A stretch of DNA of 64,000 nucleotides from Streptomyces olivoverticillatus (GCF_014203555.1 NZ_JACHJH010000002.1:404791-468790), one strand, 5' to 3'; positions 1 through 8,484 are shown, numbered from the stretch's first letter. Notes: generated by a model not told the origin, from the sequence alone. A program made the numbers and translations.

Positions 1-57
1 ATCGTCGTATCCGCCCGCCGCAGGTGACGGAGTGCGGCGAGCGGCGGTGGCCCGGTC

Positions 58-3000
58 TCAGTGCGTGCCGCCCGCCTCCTGCACCGCGTACGCCTCGACC
101 TCCCACAGCGAATAGCCGAACGCCGTCGCCCGCTTCTCTCCCTGGACGCGCACGAAGCGCGCGTCGGGGGCGTCCATGCGCACCGACTCCACCCCGCCCT
201 TGCCCTTGGCGACGACCGCCGCATCCCGCCAGGTGCGCCCGTCGGGCGAGACCTGGATCCGGTAGCGCGCGGGGTAGGCGTCCTGCCAGTGCAGCACCAG
301 CCGCCCCAGCCGCACCGGCCTGGCCAGCTCCAGCTGCCACCAGGCGTCATCCTTGGGCGGCGAGGACCAGCGGGTCTTCGGGTCGCCGTCGACGGCTGCC
401 GAGGCCGGGAAACGGGCCGTCTCGTCCCCCGAGGAGGACGCCTTCGCCCCGTGCGCCAGCTCCTCCCCGCCGGTCTGCGGATACGCCCGGACGGTCACCG
501 ACCGCTCCTGCCCCGCCAGGCCCACGGTCACCGTGAAGGTCCGCGCCGGGGAGCCCGCGGGCACCGAGATCTCGACGGGGGCCGTGGCGACGCCGCCGCG
601 GGCCACGGTCAGCTCCTCCGGGGCCTTGACGGTGACGCCCTGCGGGGCCTTGACGGTGAGCCGCTCGCGGACCGTCTCCGGCCGCCGGTTGATCATCCGG
701 GCCTCGACCACCGCGGGCTTCCCGCCGGCCTCCGTGTCCGTGTCACCGTGCGTGAGCTCGAAGTCGGCCGTGGGCGTGTCGGCGAACCACGGGGCGATCT
801 CGTGCACGGGCGGCGGCGTGCCCCCGTCCCAGACCACCCGCAGCGCCTCGGCCCGCACGCCCTTGCCCGCGACCTGGGTCCAGCCGGTGTCCGACAGCGG
901 GCCGAGCGGCCGCCAGCCGCCGCCGGCGGCGTCCCGCACCTCGACCGTGCCGCGGACCCCGGGCGCGGGGTCGGTGAGCACGGTGACGGCGGTCAGCGGG
1001 TGGGGCTCGGGCAGCCGCGCGGTCAGCGGGGCGTCCGGCTGCGGGGTCACCGCCGTGGCGGGGGCGCCGTCGGTGGCCCGGCCCGCGGTGCGCAGCGGCC
1101 GGTCGACGCCGGTCCAGCCGTTCGCCGCGGCCAGCGCCCGGTCCAGGAAGGGGCCCAGCACCCCGGCGCCGACGGTCGCCCGGTTCGCGGCGATGCGCTG
1201 CCGCAGCCGCTGCACGTCGAGCTGGGCGCGCCACGCCCCCGCGCCGTCGCCGTGCGCCTGGGCGGTGAGCATGTCCACGGCCCGCGTGCCCGCCTCGCCG
1301 TACCGGGCCAGCTGGTCCAGCCAGGGCCGGATCTCCCCGCCGAAGGTGCCGGAGAGCGTGCCCGGCACCCCGGCCATGGTGCGGAAGGCGGCGCGCAGCC
1401 GGTCGGCGGCCTCGTCCGTCCTGGCCGCGTCCGTGCCCGACAGGGCCGTCCAGAACCCCTCCAGCAGCGGGCGCAGATACGCCGACTCCTCGCCGCCCAG
1501 CACGGACGAGGCGTCGTTCCCGGCGAGGGCGCGCAGCGCCTCCCGGGTGCCCGCCTCCGGCCCGGCCAGGTCGTCGACGGCCGCCTGCCAGGACTCGTCG
1601 GGGCGGTAACCGCGCGGGTTCCAGGCGTAATCGGCGGCGGTGAACAGCGGGATGCGGGAGGCGACGGGCTGGGCGGAGGCATTGGCGAGCAGCGCGCTGG
1701 AACCGGTGGCCACCGCCGGTTCGCGGCCGGTGTACGGGCCGAGGAAGATACGGTCCTGCGCGAAGTCGTTGACCGGGTAGTTGTCCATCGTCATCAGCGG
1801 GTGCCCGAAGGCGGCCCGGGCGTCGGCCAGTTCGCCGCCCGTGATGGTCTTCGGCACCACCCCCACGCCCGTCCACGCCACCTCCACCCGCGGGTCGAGC
1901 GCCTCGGCCAGGGCGCGCCGGAAGGCGGTGCGCCCGTCCTGGTAGTACTCGGTGGGCAGCAGCGACAGCGGGGCCGCCTCATCGCCCTTCTGCGCCAGGT
2001 GCCGGGCGAGTTCGCCCGCCACCTTCGCCTGCGCCTTGGCCGCCGCCTTGGGCCCGGAGCCGAACGCGTCGGCGTCCGCGTCGCAGTGCCACTCGCTGTA
2101 GCTCACGTCCTGGAACTGCAGCTGGAAGGCGCGCACTCCCAGCGCCCACATGGCGTCCACCTTGCGCTTGAGCGCCCGCATGTCGGCGGCGGAGGAGAAG
2201 CACATCGCCTGACCCGGCGAGAGCGCCCAGCCCAGCGTCACGTGGTTGCGGCGGGCGCGCTCGGCCAGCGCCCGGAAGTCCGCGCGCTGCCCGGCCGGAT
2301 AGGGGTCGCGCCAGCGCGCCAGCCGGTAGGGGTCGTCGCCGGGCGCGTAGAGATAGCGGTTCTGCTTGGTGCGGCCCATGAAGTCCAGCTGCGCCAGCCG
2401 CTGCTGCTGGGACCAGGGCTGCCCGTAGAAGCCCTCGGTCAGCCCGCGGACGGCCGTGCCGGGCCAGTCGCGGATCAGCGCGCCGGCGAAGGCGCGGCCG
2501 CCGCCCCGCTCGACCGCCAGCTGCCGCAGGGTCTGCGCCGCGTGGAAGAGCCCGTCCGGTCCGACGCCCGCCAGCGCCACGACGGGACGGCCGTCCAGCT
2601 GCCCGGTGGCCAGCCGGTAGCCGCCCGTCGGCAGGTCGGACACCGGCGCCGCGCCCAGAGCGCGCAGGGCGTCCTCGGCGGCGCGCCCGCCCGCGTAGAC
2701 GATCAGGCCGCGGGGCGGGGGAGTGCCGCCGGGCTCGGCGTCGACGACGGTACGGGCTCCGGCGGACCGCAGCACCTCGCGGAGCGCGTCGATCGCGTAC
2801 GGATCGGTGCCGGCGTCGGCCATCAAGGTGACCTCGCCGCTGATCTGGGCGTCCGCTCCCTGGCCCTGCGCCTGCTGGGGGCGCGGCCACACGGGCGGCA
2901 GGGCGGCGGAGCCCTCGCGGTCGGGGCTGCCGGCGGCGGCCGCGGCATCGGCCGGGCGGGGATCGGCGAGGGCGTCGGTGGCGCTGCCCAGCAGTCCGCC

Positions 3001-3147
3001 GAGGAGGGCCGCGGCCAGCACGGTCACGCCCGCCCGCCGGGGGCGGCCGGTGCCCAGGCGGCCGGTGCCGACGGCACGGCCGGACGGCCGCGCCCCGCCG
3101 TCGCCCGTACCGGGTCCGTACGAGGGGTCGTTGCCCGGGAACCGCAC
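58..3147 (-). CDS. Secreted GH84-type beta-N-acetylglucosaminidase with C-terminal F5/8 type C domain
   Basis: About 1029 aa. The GTG start at 3147 is chosen because GAGGAG lies 6 nt upstream; reading further upstream has no support. An N-terminal hydrophobic signal (residues ~38-60) ending near ALADP predicts export. A GH20b/GH84 N-terminal domain is followed by the catalytic barrel, with EGFYGQPW, LLPTEYY and DNYPVNDF...FLGPY motifs that align with O-GlcNAcase/hyaluronidase-type GH84 enzymes. After that come a NEW3-like beta domain (~805-885) and a discoidin/F5-8C carbohydrate-binding domain (~890-1029, AVDGDPKTRWSSP). The likely role is release of GlcNAc from glycans or glycoproteins outside the cell. 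Odd: the family's catalytic Asp-Asp pair reads Gln346-Asp347 here. The gene is divergent from malQ. Confidence 0.9.
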   Translation of the reverse strand: MRFPGNDPSYGPGTGDGGARPSGRAVGTGRLGTGRPRRAGVTVLAAALLGGLLGSATDALADPRPADAAAAAGSPDREGSAALPPVWPRPQQAQGQGADAQISGEVTLMADAGTDPYAIDALREVLRSAGARTVVDAEPGGTPPPRGLIVYAGGRAAEDALRALGAAPVSDLPTGGYRLATGQLDGRPVVALAGVGPDGLFHAAQTLRQLAVERGGGRAFAGALIRDWPGTAVRGLTEGFYGQPWSQQQRLAQLDFMGRTKQNRYLYAPGDDPYRLARWRDPYPAGQRADFRALAERARRNHVTLGWALSPGQAMCFSSAADMRALKRKVDAMWALGVRAFQLQFQDVSYSEWHCDADADAFGSGPKAAAKAQAKVAGELARHLAQKGDEAAPLSLLPTEYYQDGRTAFRRALAEALDPRVEVAWTGVGVVPKTITGGELADARAAFGHPLMTMDNYPVNDFAQDRIFLGPYTGREPAVATGSSALLANASAQPVASRIPLFTAADYAWNPRGYRPDESWQAAVDDLAGPEAGTREALRALAGNDASSVLGGEESAYLRPLLEGFWTALSGTDAARTDEAADRLRAAFRTMAGVPGTLSGTFGGEIRPWLDQLARYGEAGTRAVDMLTAQAHGDGAGAWRAQLDVQRLRQRIAANRATVGAGVLGPFLDRALAAANGWTGVDRPLRTAGRATDGAPATAVTPQPDAPLTARLPEPHPLTAVTVLTDPAPGVRGTVEVRDAAGGGWRPLGPLSDTGWTQVAGKGVRAEALRVVWDGGTPPPVHEIAPWFADTPTADFELTHGDTDTEAGGKPAVVEARMINRRPETVRERLTVKAPQGVTVKAPEELTVARGGVATAPVEISVPAGSPARTFTVTVGLAGQERSVTVRAYPQTGGEELAHGAKASSSGDETARFPASAAVDGDPKTRWSSPPKDDAWWQLELARPVRLGRLVLHWQDAYPARYRIQVSPDGRTWRDAAVVAKGKGGVESVRMDAPDARFVRVQGEKRATAFGYSLWEVEAYAVQEAGGTH

Positions 3148-3408
3148 CGCCTTCTCCTCGCCCCTAGCCGTCACGCCGTGGGCGACGAGCCCATCACCAG
3201 GCGCAGGGCGTGTCAACGCAGGTGACCGAACTGCCGGTAATGCCCGGCGCGTCGGCGTCCGGCGGCGATGCGGAAGTGACCGGGAAGTCCACCAAAGGGA
3301 CGTCAAATCGACATCAGGGAACGTAATGTGTCGACGCATGCCCCCGGTGGGTAGGGCAGAGGCATCCGGCACGGAGCGAGCAGTCGACGGACGGCCACGG
3401 AGGTCTGG
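3148..3408. promoter_or_regulatory. Divergent intergenic region, GH84 gene / malQ
   Basis: 261 nt between divergent genes must hold both promoters. One weak match toward malQ is GTCAAA, 16 nt, TAATGT near 3302-3329. No clear operator palindrome was seen. Confidence 0.35.
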
Positions 3409-5469
3409 ATGGGCAGAGCGCGCCTTGCCGAGCTGCACGGTGTCGCCACTTCCTACGAGCCCGCGCCCGGCCGCACCGTCCAAGTCCCCGAGGACACCGT
3501 CGTCACCGTCCTCGCCGCCCTCGGCGTCGACGCCTCCACCCCCAGGGCCGTCCGCGACGCCCTCGAAGCGCACGAACTGGCCCAGCGGGGGCGGCTGCTG
3601 CCCCCCACGGTCGTCCTGTGCGAGAGCGGCAAGCAGCCGCCGCCCGGCCTGCCCGAGGGCACGGTGCTGCGCGTCGACACCGAGGACGGCCGCTCCCTCG
3701 CCTGGGACGGCGGCGAGCCCCTCCCGCTGGGCACCCATGTGCTGCGCGCCCAGGCCCCCGACGGACGGTCCGCCGGCACGCCGCTGATCGTCGCCCCGCA
3801 GCGGCTGCCCGCACCCCCCGAGCGCGGCCACGGCTTCCTCGTCCAGCTCTACTCCCTGCTGTCGGCCCGCTCCTGGGGCATGGGCGACCTCGGCGACCTC
3901 GCCGAGCTCGCCGCCTGGTCGGGCCGCGCCTTCGGCTCGGACTTCGTCCAGGTCAACCCCCTGCACGCGGCCGTGCCCGGCCGGCCCACCGACCCCTCGC
4001 CCTACCGCCCCTCCTCCCGCCGCTTCCCCGACCCGGTGCACCTGCGCGTCGAGGAGATCCCCGAATTCGCCTACCTCACCGGCCCCGCCCGTGAGGAGGC
4101 CGGCCTGCTGCTCGCCCGCGCCGCCGCCCTGCGCGACGCCGTGCTGCGCCAAGGCCGGCACATCGACCGGGACGCGGTGTGGGATCTCAAACGCCGGGCG
4201 CTGGAGCTCGTCCGGGCATGCCCGCAGACCCCCGGCCGCCGCGCCGCCTACTGCGACTTCCTCGCCGAGGCGGGCCAGGCCCTCGACGACCACTCCACCT
4301 GGTGCGCCCTGGCCGAAGTGCACGGCCCCGACTGGCGCTCCTGGCCGGGCGGCCTGAAGGACCCCCGCTCCTCGCGCACCGCCCGCGCCCGCGGCGAGCT
4401 CCTCGACCGCGTCGACTTCCACTGCTGGCTCGCCTGGCTCACCGACGGGCAGCTGGCCGCCGCCCAGCGGGCCGCCCGGGAGGCGGGGATGCGGATCGGC
4501 CTCGTCCACGACCTGGCCGTCGGCGTGCACCCCTCGGGCTCGGACGCCTGGGCACAGCAGGACGCCTTCGCCGCCGGGATGTCCGTCGGCGCGCCCCCCG
4601 ACGCCTTCAACTCCCTCGGCCAGGACTGGGGCCTGCCGCCCTGGCGCCCCGACGCCCTGGCCGCCACCGGCTACGCCCCCTTCCGCGAGCTGCTGCGCGG
4701 CCTGCTGCGGCACGCGGGGGCGCTGCGCATCGACCATGTGATGGGGCTGTTCCGGCTGTGGTGGGTGCCGCAGGGCCTCGATCCCCGGCGCGGTACGTAC
4801 GTGCGCTACGCCGCCGAGGCGATGCTGGGCGTCCTGGCCCTGGAGGCGCACCGGGCGGGCGCGGCCGTCATAGGGGAGGACCTGGGCACAGTCGAGCCCG
4901 GGGTGCGGGAGGCGCTGGCCGAGCGGGGCGTGCTGGGCACCTCGGTGCTGTGGTTCGAGCGGGATTACGCAGGGGGCGCCCGCCGCCCCGCGCCGCTGGA
5001 GCCCGAGCGCTGGCGCCCCGGCTGCCTGGCCACCTCCACCACCCACGACCTGCCGAGCACGGCCGCCCGGCTCACCGGCGACCACGTCGAGCTGCGGCAC
5101 CGGCTCGGCCTGCTCACCCGGCCGCTCGCGGTCGAGCAGCGCGAGGACGCCACCGGGATGGCGGAGTGGCTGGCGCTGTTCGGGCGGCTGGGGCTGCTGC
5201 CGGAGGGGCCGGCCGATGAGGAGGCGGCGGTCAAGGCCGTCCACCGCTTCCTGCTGCGCACCCCCGCGCGGATGGTCGGCATCTGGCTGCCGGACGCGGT
5301 GGGCGACCGCCGCCCGCAGAACCTGCCGGGCACCTGGGACCAGTACCCGAACTGGCGGCTGCCCGTCGCCGGGCCCGACGGGCGCCCGCTGTCGCTGGAG
5401 GAGCTGGCCGCCTCGCCCCGGCTGCACGCCCTGATGGACGAGATGATCAGGTCCGGCGGCCGCCGATAG
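3409..5469 (+). CDS. malQ: 4-alpha-glucanotransferase (amylomaltase)
   Basis: 686 aa, ATG start with GGAGG about 5 nt upstream. GH77 disproportionating enzyme that transfers alpha-1,4-glucan segments between maltodextrins in cytoplasmic glycogen and maltose metabolism. Visible family motifs are SARSWGMGDLGDL near the start of the barrel, the nucleophile Asp442 in RIDHVMG, the acid/base Glu490 in GEDLG, and the third carboxylate Asp547 in TTHDLPST. The ~100-residue N-terminal extension is typical of actinobacterial MalQ. It stands alone, divergent from the secreted hexosaminidase, with no maltose transport genes beside it. Confidence 0.96.
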   Translation: MGRARLAELHGVATSYEPAPGRTVQVPEDTVVTVLAALGVDASTPRAVRDALEAHELAQRGRLLPPTVVLCESGKQPPPGLPEGTVLRVDTEDGRSLAWDGGEPLPLGTHVLRAQAPDGRSAGTPLIVAPQRLPAPPERGHGFLVQLYSLLSARSWGMGDLGDLAELAAWSGRAFGSDFVQVNPLHAAVPGRPTDPSPYRPSSRRFPDPVHLRVEEIPEFAYLTGPAREEAGLLLARAAALRDAVLRQGRHIDRDAVWDLKRRALELVRACPQTPGRRAAYCDFLAEAGQALDDHSTWCALAEVHGPDWRSWPGGLKDPRSSRTARARGELLDRVDFHCWLAWLTDGQLAAAQRAAREAGMRIGLVHDLAVGVHPSGSDAWAQQDAFAAGMSVGAPPDAFNSLGQDWGLPPWRPDALAATGYAPFRELLRGLLRHAGALRIDHVMGLFRLWWVPQGLDPRRGTYVRYAAEAMLGVLALEAHRAGAAVIGEDLGTVEPGVREALAERGVLGTSVLWFERDYAGGARRPAPLEPERWRPGCLATSTTHDLPSTAARLTGDHVELRHRLGLLTRPLAVEQREDATGMAEWLALFGRLGLLPEGPADEEAAVKAVHRFLLRTPARMVGIWLPDAVGDRRPQNLPGTWDQYPNWRLPVAGPDGRPLSLEELAASPRLHALMDEMIRSGGRR

Positions 5470-5504
5470 GCCACCCCGGGCGCGCGGGCCTCACGGCCGT
5501 CCTA

Positions 5505-5510
5505 TACGTT
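5505..5510 (+). promoter_or_regulatory. Putative -10 element of a leaderless promoter
   Basis: TACGTT (TAnnnT) ends 6 nt before the GTG at 5517. This is the actinobacterial leaderless geometry, and no Shine-Dalgarno sequence is present. Confidence 0.5.
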
Positions 5511-5516
5511 GGGGCC

Positions 5517-5789
5517 GTGAGCAATAAGGTCAACAAGAACGCCGTGCGTGCCGGTGCCGTCTCCGCAGGCACGCTGCTGATGCTGCTGATGTCGTCCCCC
5601 GCGTTCGCGCTCACCCGCGACGACGGCGACGACCCGGGCCCGGGCCTGAGCGCGATCAACACGCTCGGCCTCTACGTGGCCGCGCCCCTCGTCCTCTTCC
5701 TCGTCATCGCGGGCCTGACCATGGTGCTGGCCAAGCACTCGGACAACGCCCACACCCACGACACGCACTACCCGCGCACGACGCGCTGA
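5517..5789 (+). CDS. Small exported or membrane protein, unknown function
   Basis: 90 aa, GTG start. Not a recognised family. An N-terminal signal-like stretch (SAGTLLMLLMSSPAFA, ~residues 17-32) is followed by an Asp-rich linker (TRDDGDDPGPG), one strong membrane helix (~48-68, LYVAAPLVLFLVIAGLTMVLA), and a His/Asp-rich tail (KHSDNAHTHDTHY). It may be a signal-peptide plus single-TM protein or have two TM segments. It follows malQ by 47 nt but has its own -10-like element directly before the start, so it may be a separate leaderless transcript. The His-rich tail could bind metal, but that is only a guess. Confidence 0.8.
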   Translation: MSNKVNKNAVRAGAVSAGTLLMLLMSSPAFALTRDDGDDPGPGLSAINTLGLYVAAPLVLFLVIAGLTMVLAKHSDNAHTHDTHYPRTTR

Positions 5790-5813
5790 CCCCGACGCAT
5801 CCTTAGGGTTTCC

Positions 5814-5854
5814 GCCCGGTGCTCCCGGCCCCCCGTGGCCCGGGAGCACCGGGC
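5814..5854. terminator. Bidirectional hairpin terminator
   Basis: Perfect 15-bp arms around an 11-nt loop, between the convergent small membrane protein gene and the quinone oxidoreductase gene. No U-tract, as is usual in Streptomyces. Confidence 0.75.
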
Positions 5855-5876
5855 GTCGTGCGTGCCCGGCCGCTGA

Positions 5877-6812
5877 TCACGGCACGAGGACCAGCCGCCC
5901 CCGCATGCCGCCCTCGGCCAGTCGCCGGTGCGCGCGGGCGGCCTCCGCCAGCGGCATCGTGTCCGCGACGCGCAGGGTCAGCCGCCCGCTTCCGGCGAGG
6001 TCCGAGAGGCGGGCGAGCCCCGCACCGTCGGCGGCGACCCAGTGTTCGGTCACCGAGATCCCCCGCAGGGGGAAGGGCGCGGCCCCGGCGACGACCGAGA
6101 CGAAAGCCCCCCGGTTCCGCACCGCCCCCAGCGCGCGCACCCCGGTCACGGCGGCGTCGGCCACCGCGTCCACGCCCTGCGGGACGAGCTCGCGGACCCG
6201 GTCGGCCAGGCCGTCCGAGCGGGGGACGAACCACCGTGCCCCCACCGTGCGGACGAAGTCCTCGTCGCCCGTGCCCGCGGACGCCACCACATGGATGCCG
6301 CGCTGCGCGGCCAGCTCCACGGTGAAGCCGCCCACCGCGCCCGCGGCACCCGTGACCAGCAGCGTCGACCCCGGCTCCAGGGCGAGGGCGTCCAGGGCCT
6401 GCAGGGCGGTGAGGCCGCCGAGCGGCAGCGTGGCGGCCTCGGCCGGGAGCACGCCCGAGGGGGCCGGTGCGACGGCGGCGGCGTCCAGGACCACGTACTC
6501 GGCGTAGGTGCCGAGGCTGACGTCGAGCCGGTCCCGCAGGCCGGTCACCCGGTCGCCGGGGACGAACGCCGTGACCCCCGCGCCGGCTTTGTCGACGACC
6601 CCGGCGACGTCCCAGCCGATGCCGGTGACGTCACGGGGCGCCATCAGCCCCGCCGCGGCCAACTGCCCGGACCGGGTCACCGCGTCCACCGGGTTGACGG
6701 CGGCCGCCTCGACGCGGATCCGCACCTGCCCGGCGCCCGTCGTCGGTACCGGCACCTCCACCGTCTCCAGGGCCTCCGGTCCGCCGAACGACCGCACCAC
6801 CACCGCGCGCAT
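5877..6812 (-). CDS. NADPH:quinone reductase-like MDR oxidoreductase
   Basis: 311 aa. ATG at 6812 is chosen because GGGAG lies 6 nt upstream; a TTG at 6818 is the alternative. Medium-chain dehydrogenase/reductase of the zinc-independent quinone oxidoreductase group: GroES-like N-terminal half (residues 1-~115, MRAVVVRSFGGPEALE, AAAVNPVDAVTR) and a Rossmann half with the nucleotide-binding motif VTGAAGAVGGF (~140-150). No structural-zinc cysteine cluster is visible. Expected reaction: NAD(P)H-dependent reduction of quinones or other electrophiles. It is divergent from an HxlR-family regulator, the usual partner and repressor of such genes (YodB/QorR type), and shares its operator region. Confidence 0.93.
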   Translation of the reverse strand: MRAVVVRSFGGPEALETVEVPVPTTGAGQVRIRVEAAAVNPVDAVTRSGQLAAAGLMAPRDVTGIGWDVAGVVDKAGAGVTAFVPGDRVTGLRDRLDVSLGTYAEYVVLDAAAVAPAPSGVLPAEAATLPLGGLTALQALDALALEPGSTLLVTGAAGAVGGFTVELAAQRGIHVVASAGTGDEDFVRTVGARWFVPRSDGLADRVRELVPQGVDAVADAAVTGVRALGAVRNRGAFVSVVAGAAPFPLRGISVTEHWVAADGAGLARLSDLAGSGRLTLRVADTMPLAEAARAHRRLAEGGMRGRLVLVP

Positions 6813-6862
6813 GGCCAACTCCCTTGTCGGTTGCTTGTTTTCCCGTCCCCTGCGACCTTAAA

Positions 6863-6875
6863 GAGAGCTACTCTC
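6863..6875. promoter_or_regulatory. Short inverted repeat in shared promoter region
   Basis: GAGAG-CTA-CTCTC, a perfect 5-bp-arm dyad 10 nt from the larger palindrome at 6885-6906. It may be a secondary HxlR site or part of the oxidoreductase promoter. Confidence 0.35.
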
Positions 6876-6884
6876 CACAGGGAA

Positions 6885-6906
6885 GTAGGCACTTCAAAGT
6901 GCGTAC
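6885..6906. promoter_or_regulatory. Palindromic operator, likely for the HxlR-family regulator
   Basis: 22-bp dyad with half-site GTAnGCACTT (GTAGGCACTT / AAGTGCGTAC), mismatched only at the central CA step and one pair per arm. It lies 24-45 nt before the regulator start, in the gap between the divergent genes. On the reverse strand TTGAAG inside it could serve as a -35 for the oxidoreductase. Autoregulation plus control of the oxidoreductase is inferred from family precedent. Confidence 0.65.
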
Positions 6907-6929
6907 CGAACGCGAAGGGAAGCCATGTC

Positions 6930-7319
6930 ATGCCCACGGACGCCGATGCCCGCGCCGCCTATGACGCCTATCTCGCCGAGTGCCCCGCACGGCAGCTCCT
7001 CGCCCGCATCGGCGACAAGTGGGTCAGCCTCGTCGTCAACGCCCTGGCCGACGGCCCGCGCCGCTACGGTGACCTCGCCCGCACCCTGGTGAGCGTCAGC
7101 CAGAAGATGCTCACCCAGACGCTGCGCAACCTCGAACGCGACGGCCTCATCGCGCGGACCGTCACCCCCTCGGTGCCCGTCCGGGTCGACTACGCCCTCA
7201 CCCCGCTCGGCGAGAGCCTGCTGCCCCTGATGCGGGCGATCAAGACATGGGCCGAGGATCACATGGACGACGTCCTTGTGGCCCGGGCGGGCTACGACGC
7301 GGGCGCCGCGGCCGGCTGA
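6930..7319 (+). CDS. HxlR-family winged-helix transcriptional regulator
   Basis: 129 aa. ATG at 6930 follows AAGGGAAG with 7-nt spacing; the ATG at 6925 is out of frame. The HxlR/MarR-like wHTH domain covers almost the whole protein: ECPARQLLARIGDKWVSLVV, then LADGPRRYGDLARTL, recognition helix VSQKMLTQTLRNLERDGLI, and wing VRVDYALTPLGESL. A single Cys near residue 20 matches the redox-sensing Cys position of YodB/QorR-type members, which react with quinones or diamide. It is divergent from the quinone oxidoreductase and probably represses it and itself through the palindrome between them. Confidence 0.93.
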   Translation: MPTDADARAAYDAYLAECPARQLLARIGDKWVSLVVNALADGPRRYGDLARTLVSVSQKMLTQTLRNLERDGLIARTVTPSVPVRVDYALTPLGESLLPLMRAIKTWAEDHMDDVLVARAGYDAGAAAG

Positions 7320-7320
7320 C

Positions 7321-7340
7321 GGACCCCGGCTCCGGGGTCC
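7321..7340 (+). terminator. Hairpin terminator after the HxlR gene
   Basis: Perfect 9-bp arms, 2-nt CT spacer, starting 2 nt after the stop codon. Confidence 0.6.
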
Positions 7341-7364
7341 CCCGTTTGCCGTTTACGGCACCCT

Positions 7365-7400
7365 TAACCTACGGTGTCGTAACCTACGGATCCGTAAGTA
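7365..7400. promoter_or_regulatory. Repeat-rich operator before the desaturase gene
   Basis: TAACCTACGG occurs twice as a direct repeat (7365-7374, 7380-7389). The second copy forms the left half of a dyad whose core, TACGGATCCGTA (7385-7396), is a perfect 12-bp palindrome; the dyad extends to 7381-7400 with 8 of 10 pairs matching. The position 26-60 nt before the start suggests a TetR-type fatty-acid regulator, but the protein that binds is unknown. Confidence 0.55.
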
Positions 7401-7425
7401 AGATCGTCCCCGCCAGGAGCTGTCT

Positions 7426-8403
7426 GTGACCATCGCCCCCCTCCGTCACCACGCCCGGGCCGTGTGGAGCGACAGCCGGCTGCTGTATGCGCTGGAAGAG
7501 GTCGTCGAAACCGAGCTCAACCGGCACCTGAAGGTCGCCAAGGAATGGATGCCGCACGAGTACGTGCCCTGGAGCGACGGCAGGAACTTCGACGGCGTCA
7601 TGGGCGGCGAAGCGTGGTCCCCCGAGCAGTCCAAGGTCACCGACATCGGCCGTACCGCCCTCGTCGTCAACCTGCTGACCGAGGACAACCTCCCCAGCTA
7701 CCACCACGAGATCGCCTCGCTCTTCGGCCGAGACGGCGCGTGGGGCACCTGGGTGCACCGCTGGACCGCCGAGGAGGGGCGGCACGGCATCGTCATGCGC
7801 GACTACCTGCTCACCTCGCGGGCGGTCGACCCGGTGGCGCTGGAGCGCTTCCGGATGGAGCACATGAGCGAGGGCTTCGAGTCCGACAACCGGCACAGCA
7901 TGCTGCACTCGGTCGCCTACGTCGCCTTCCAGGAGCTGGCCACCCGCATCTCGCACCGCAACACCGGACACCACTCCGGCGACCCGGTGTGCGACCGGAT
8001 GCTCGCCCGGATCGCCACCGACGAGAACCTGCACATGGTCTTCTACCGGAACCTGCTGGGGAAGGCCTTCGAGCTCGCGCCCGACCAGACCATGAGCGCG
8101 GTGCGCGACGTCGTCGTCGGCTTCCGGATGCCCGGCCACGGCATCCCCGGCTTCGAGCGGGCAGCCGCCCAGATGGCGATCGGCGGGATCTACAACCTGC
8201 GCATCCACCACGACGACGTGCTCCAGCCGGTGCTGCGCTTCCTCAAGGTCCTGGAGATCGGCGGGCTCGGCCCGGAGGGCCTGCAGGCCCAGGAGGAGCT
8301 CGGCCTGTTCATGGCCGGCCTCGACGAGCAGGCCGTGAAGTTCGACGAGCGGCGCGAGGCGCTGCTGGCCCGCAAGGCGGCGCGGGCCGCACAGCAGGGC
8401 TGA
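7426..8403 (+). CDS. Acyl-ACP desaturase (ferritin-like diiron)
   Basis: 325 aa, GTG start with AGGAG 7 nt upstream. Soluble stearoyl-ACP-type desaturase (plant SAD / mycobacterial DesA family), which inserts a double bond into an acyl chain held on acyl carrier protein using O2 and ferredoxin. Diiron ligand motifs are visible: TEDNLPSYHHEI (~residues 85-96), EEGRH with Glu117 and His120, and DENLH with Glu200 and His203. It stands alone between two terminators, so the repeat-rich upstream operator likely gives it its own regulation, probably tied to membrane fluidity. Confidence 0.95.
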   Translation: MTIAPLRHHARAVWSDSRLLYALEEVVETELNRHLKVAKEWMPHEYVPWSDGRNFDGVMGGEAWSPEQSKVTDIGRTALVVNLLTEDNLPSYHHEIASLFGRDGAWGTWVHRWTAEEGRHGIVMRDYLLTSRAVDPVALERFRMEHMSEGFESDNRHSMLHSVAYVAFQELATRISHRNTGHHSGDPVCDRMLARIATDENLHMVFYRNLLGKAFELAPDQTMSAVRDVVVGFRMPGHGIPGFERAAAQMAIGGIYNLRIHHDDVLQPVLRFLKVLEIGGLGPEGLQAQEELGLFMAGLDEQAVKFDERREALLARKAARAAQQG

Positions 8404-8417
8404 GTAGCTGAACATGC

Positions 8418-8458
8418 GCGAGGGCGCCCCGGGCCGAGCAGGCCCGGGGCGCCCTCGC
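8418..8458. terminator. Bidirectional hairpin terminator
   Basis: Perfect 18-bp arms with a GAGCA loop between the convergent desaturase and aminopeptidase N genes. Confidence 0.85.
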
Positions 8459-8484
8459 TGTATGTGCCGTGTCAGGCTGCCGCG

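Noticed and set aside
1..57. Gene fragment at the left edge
   Set aside because: Only 57 nt follow the GH84 stop; no coding or structural signal can be supported.
3148..5427. Long minus-strand open frame continuing upstream of the GH84 gene, antisense to malQ
   Set aside because: The malQ frame has catalytic motifs and a ribosome site; the antisense reading is low-complexity Gly/Ala/Arg/Gln typical of GC-rich shadow frames.
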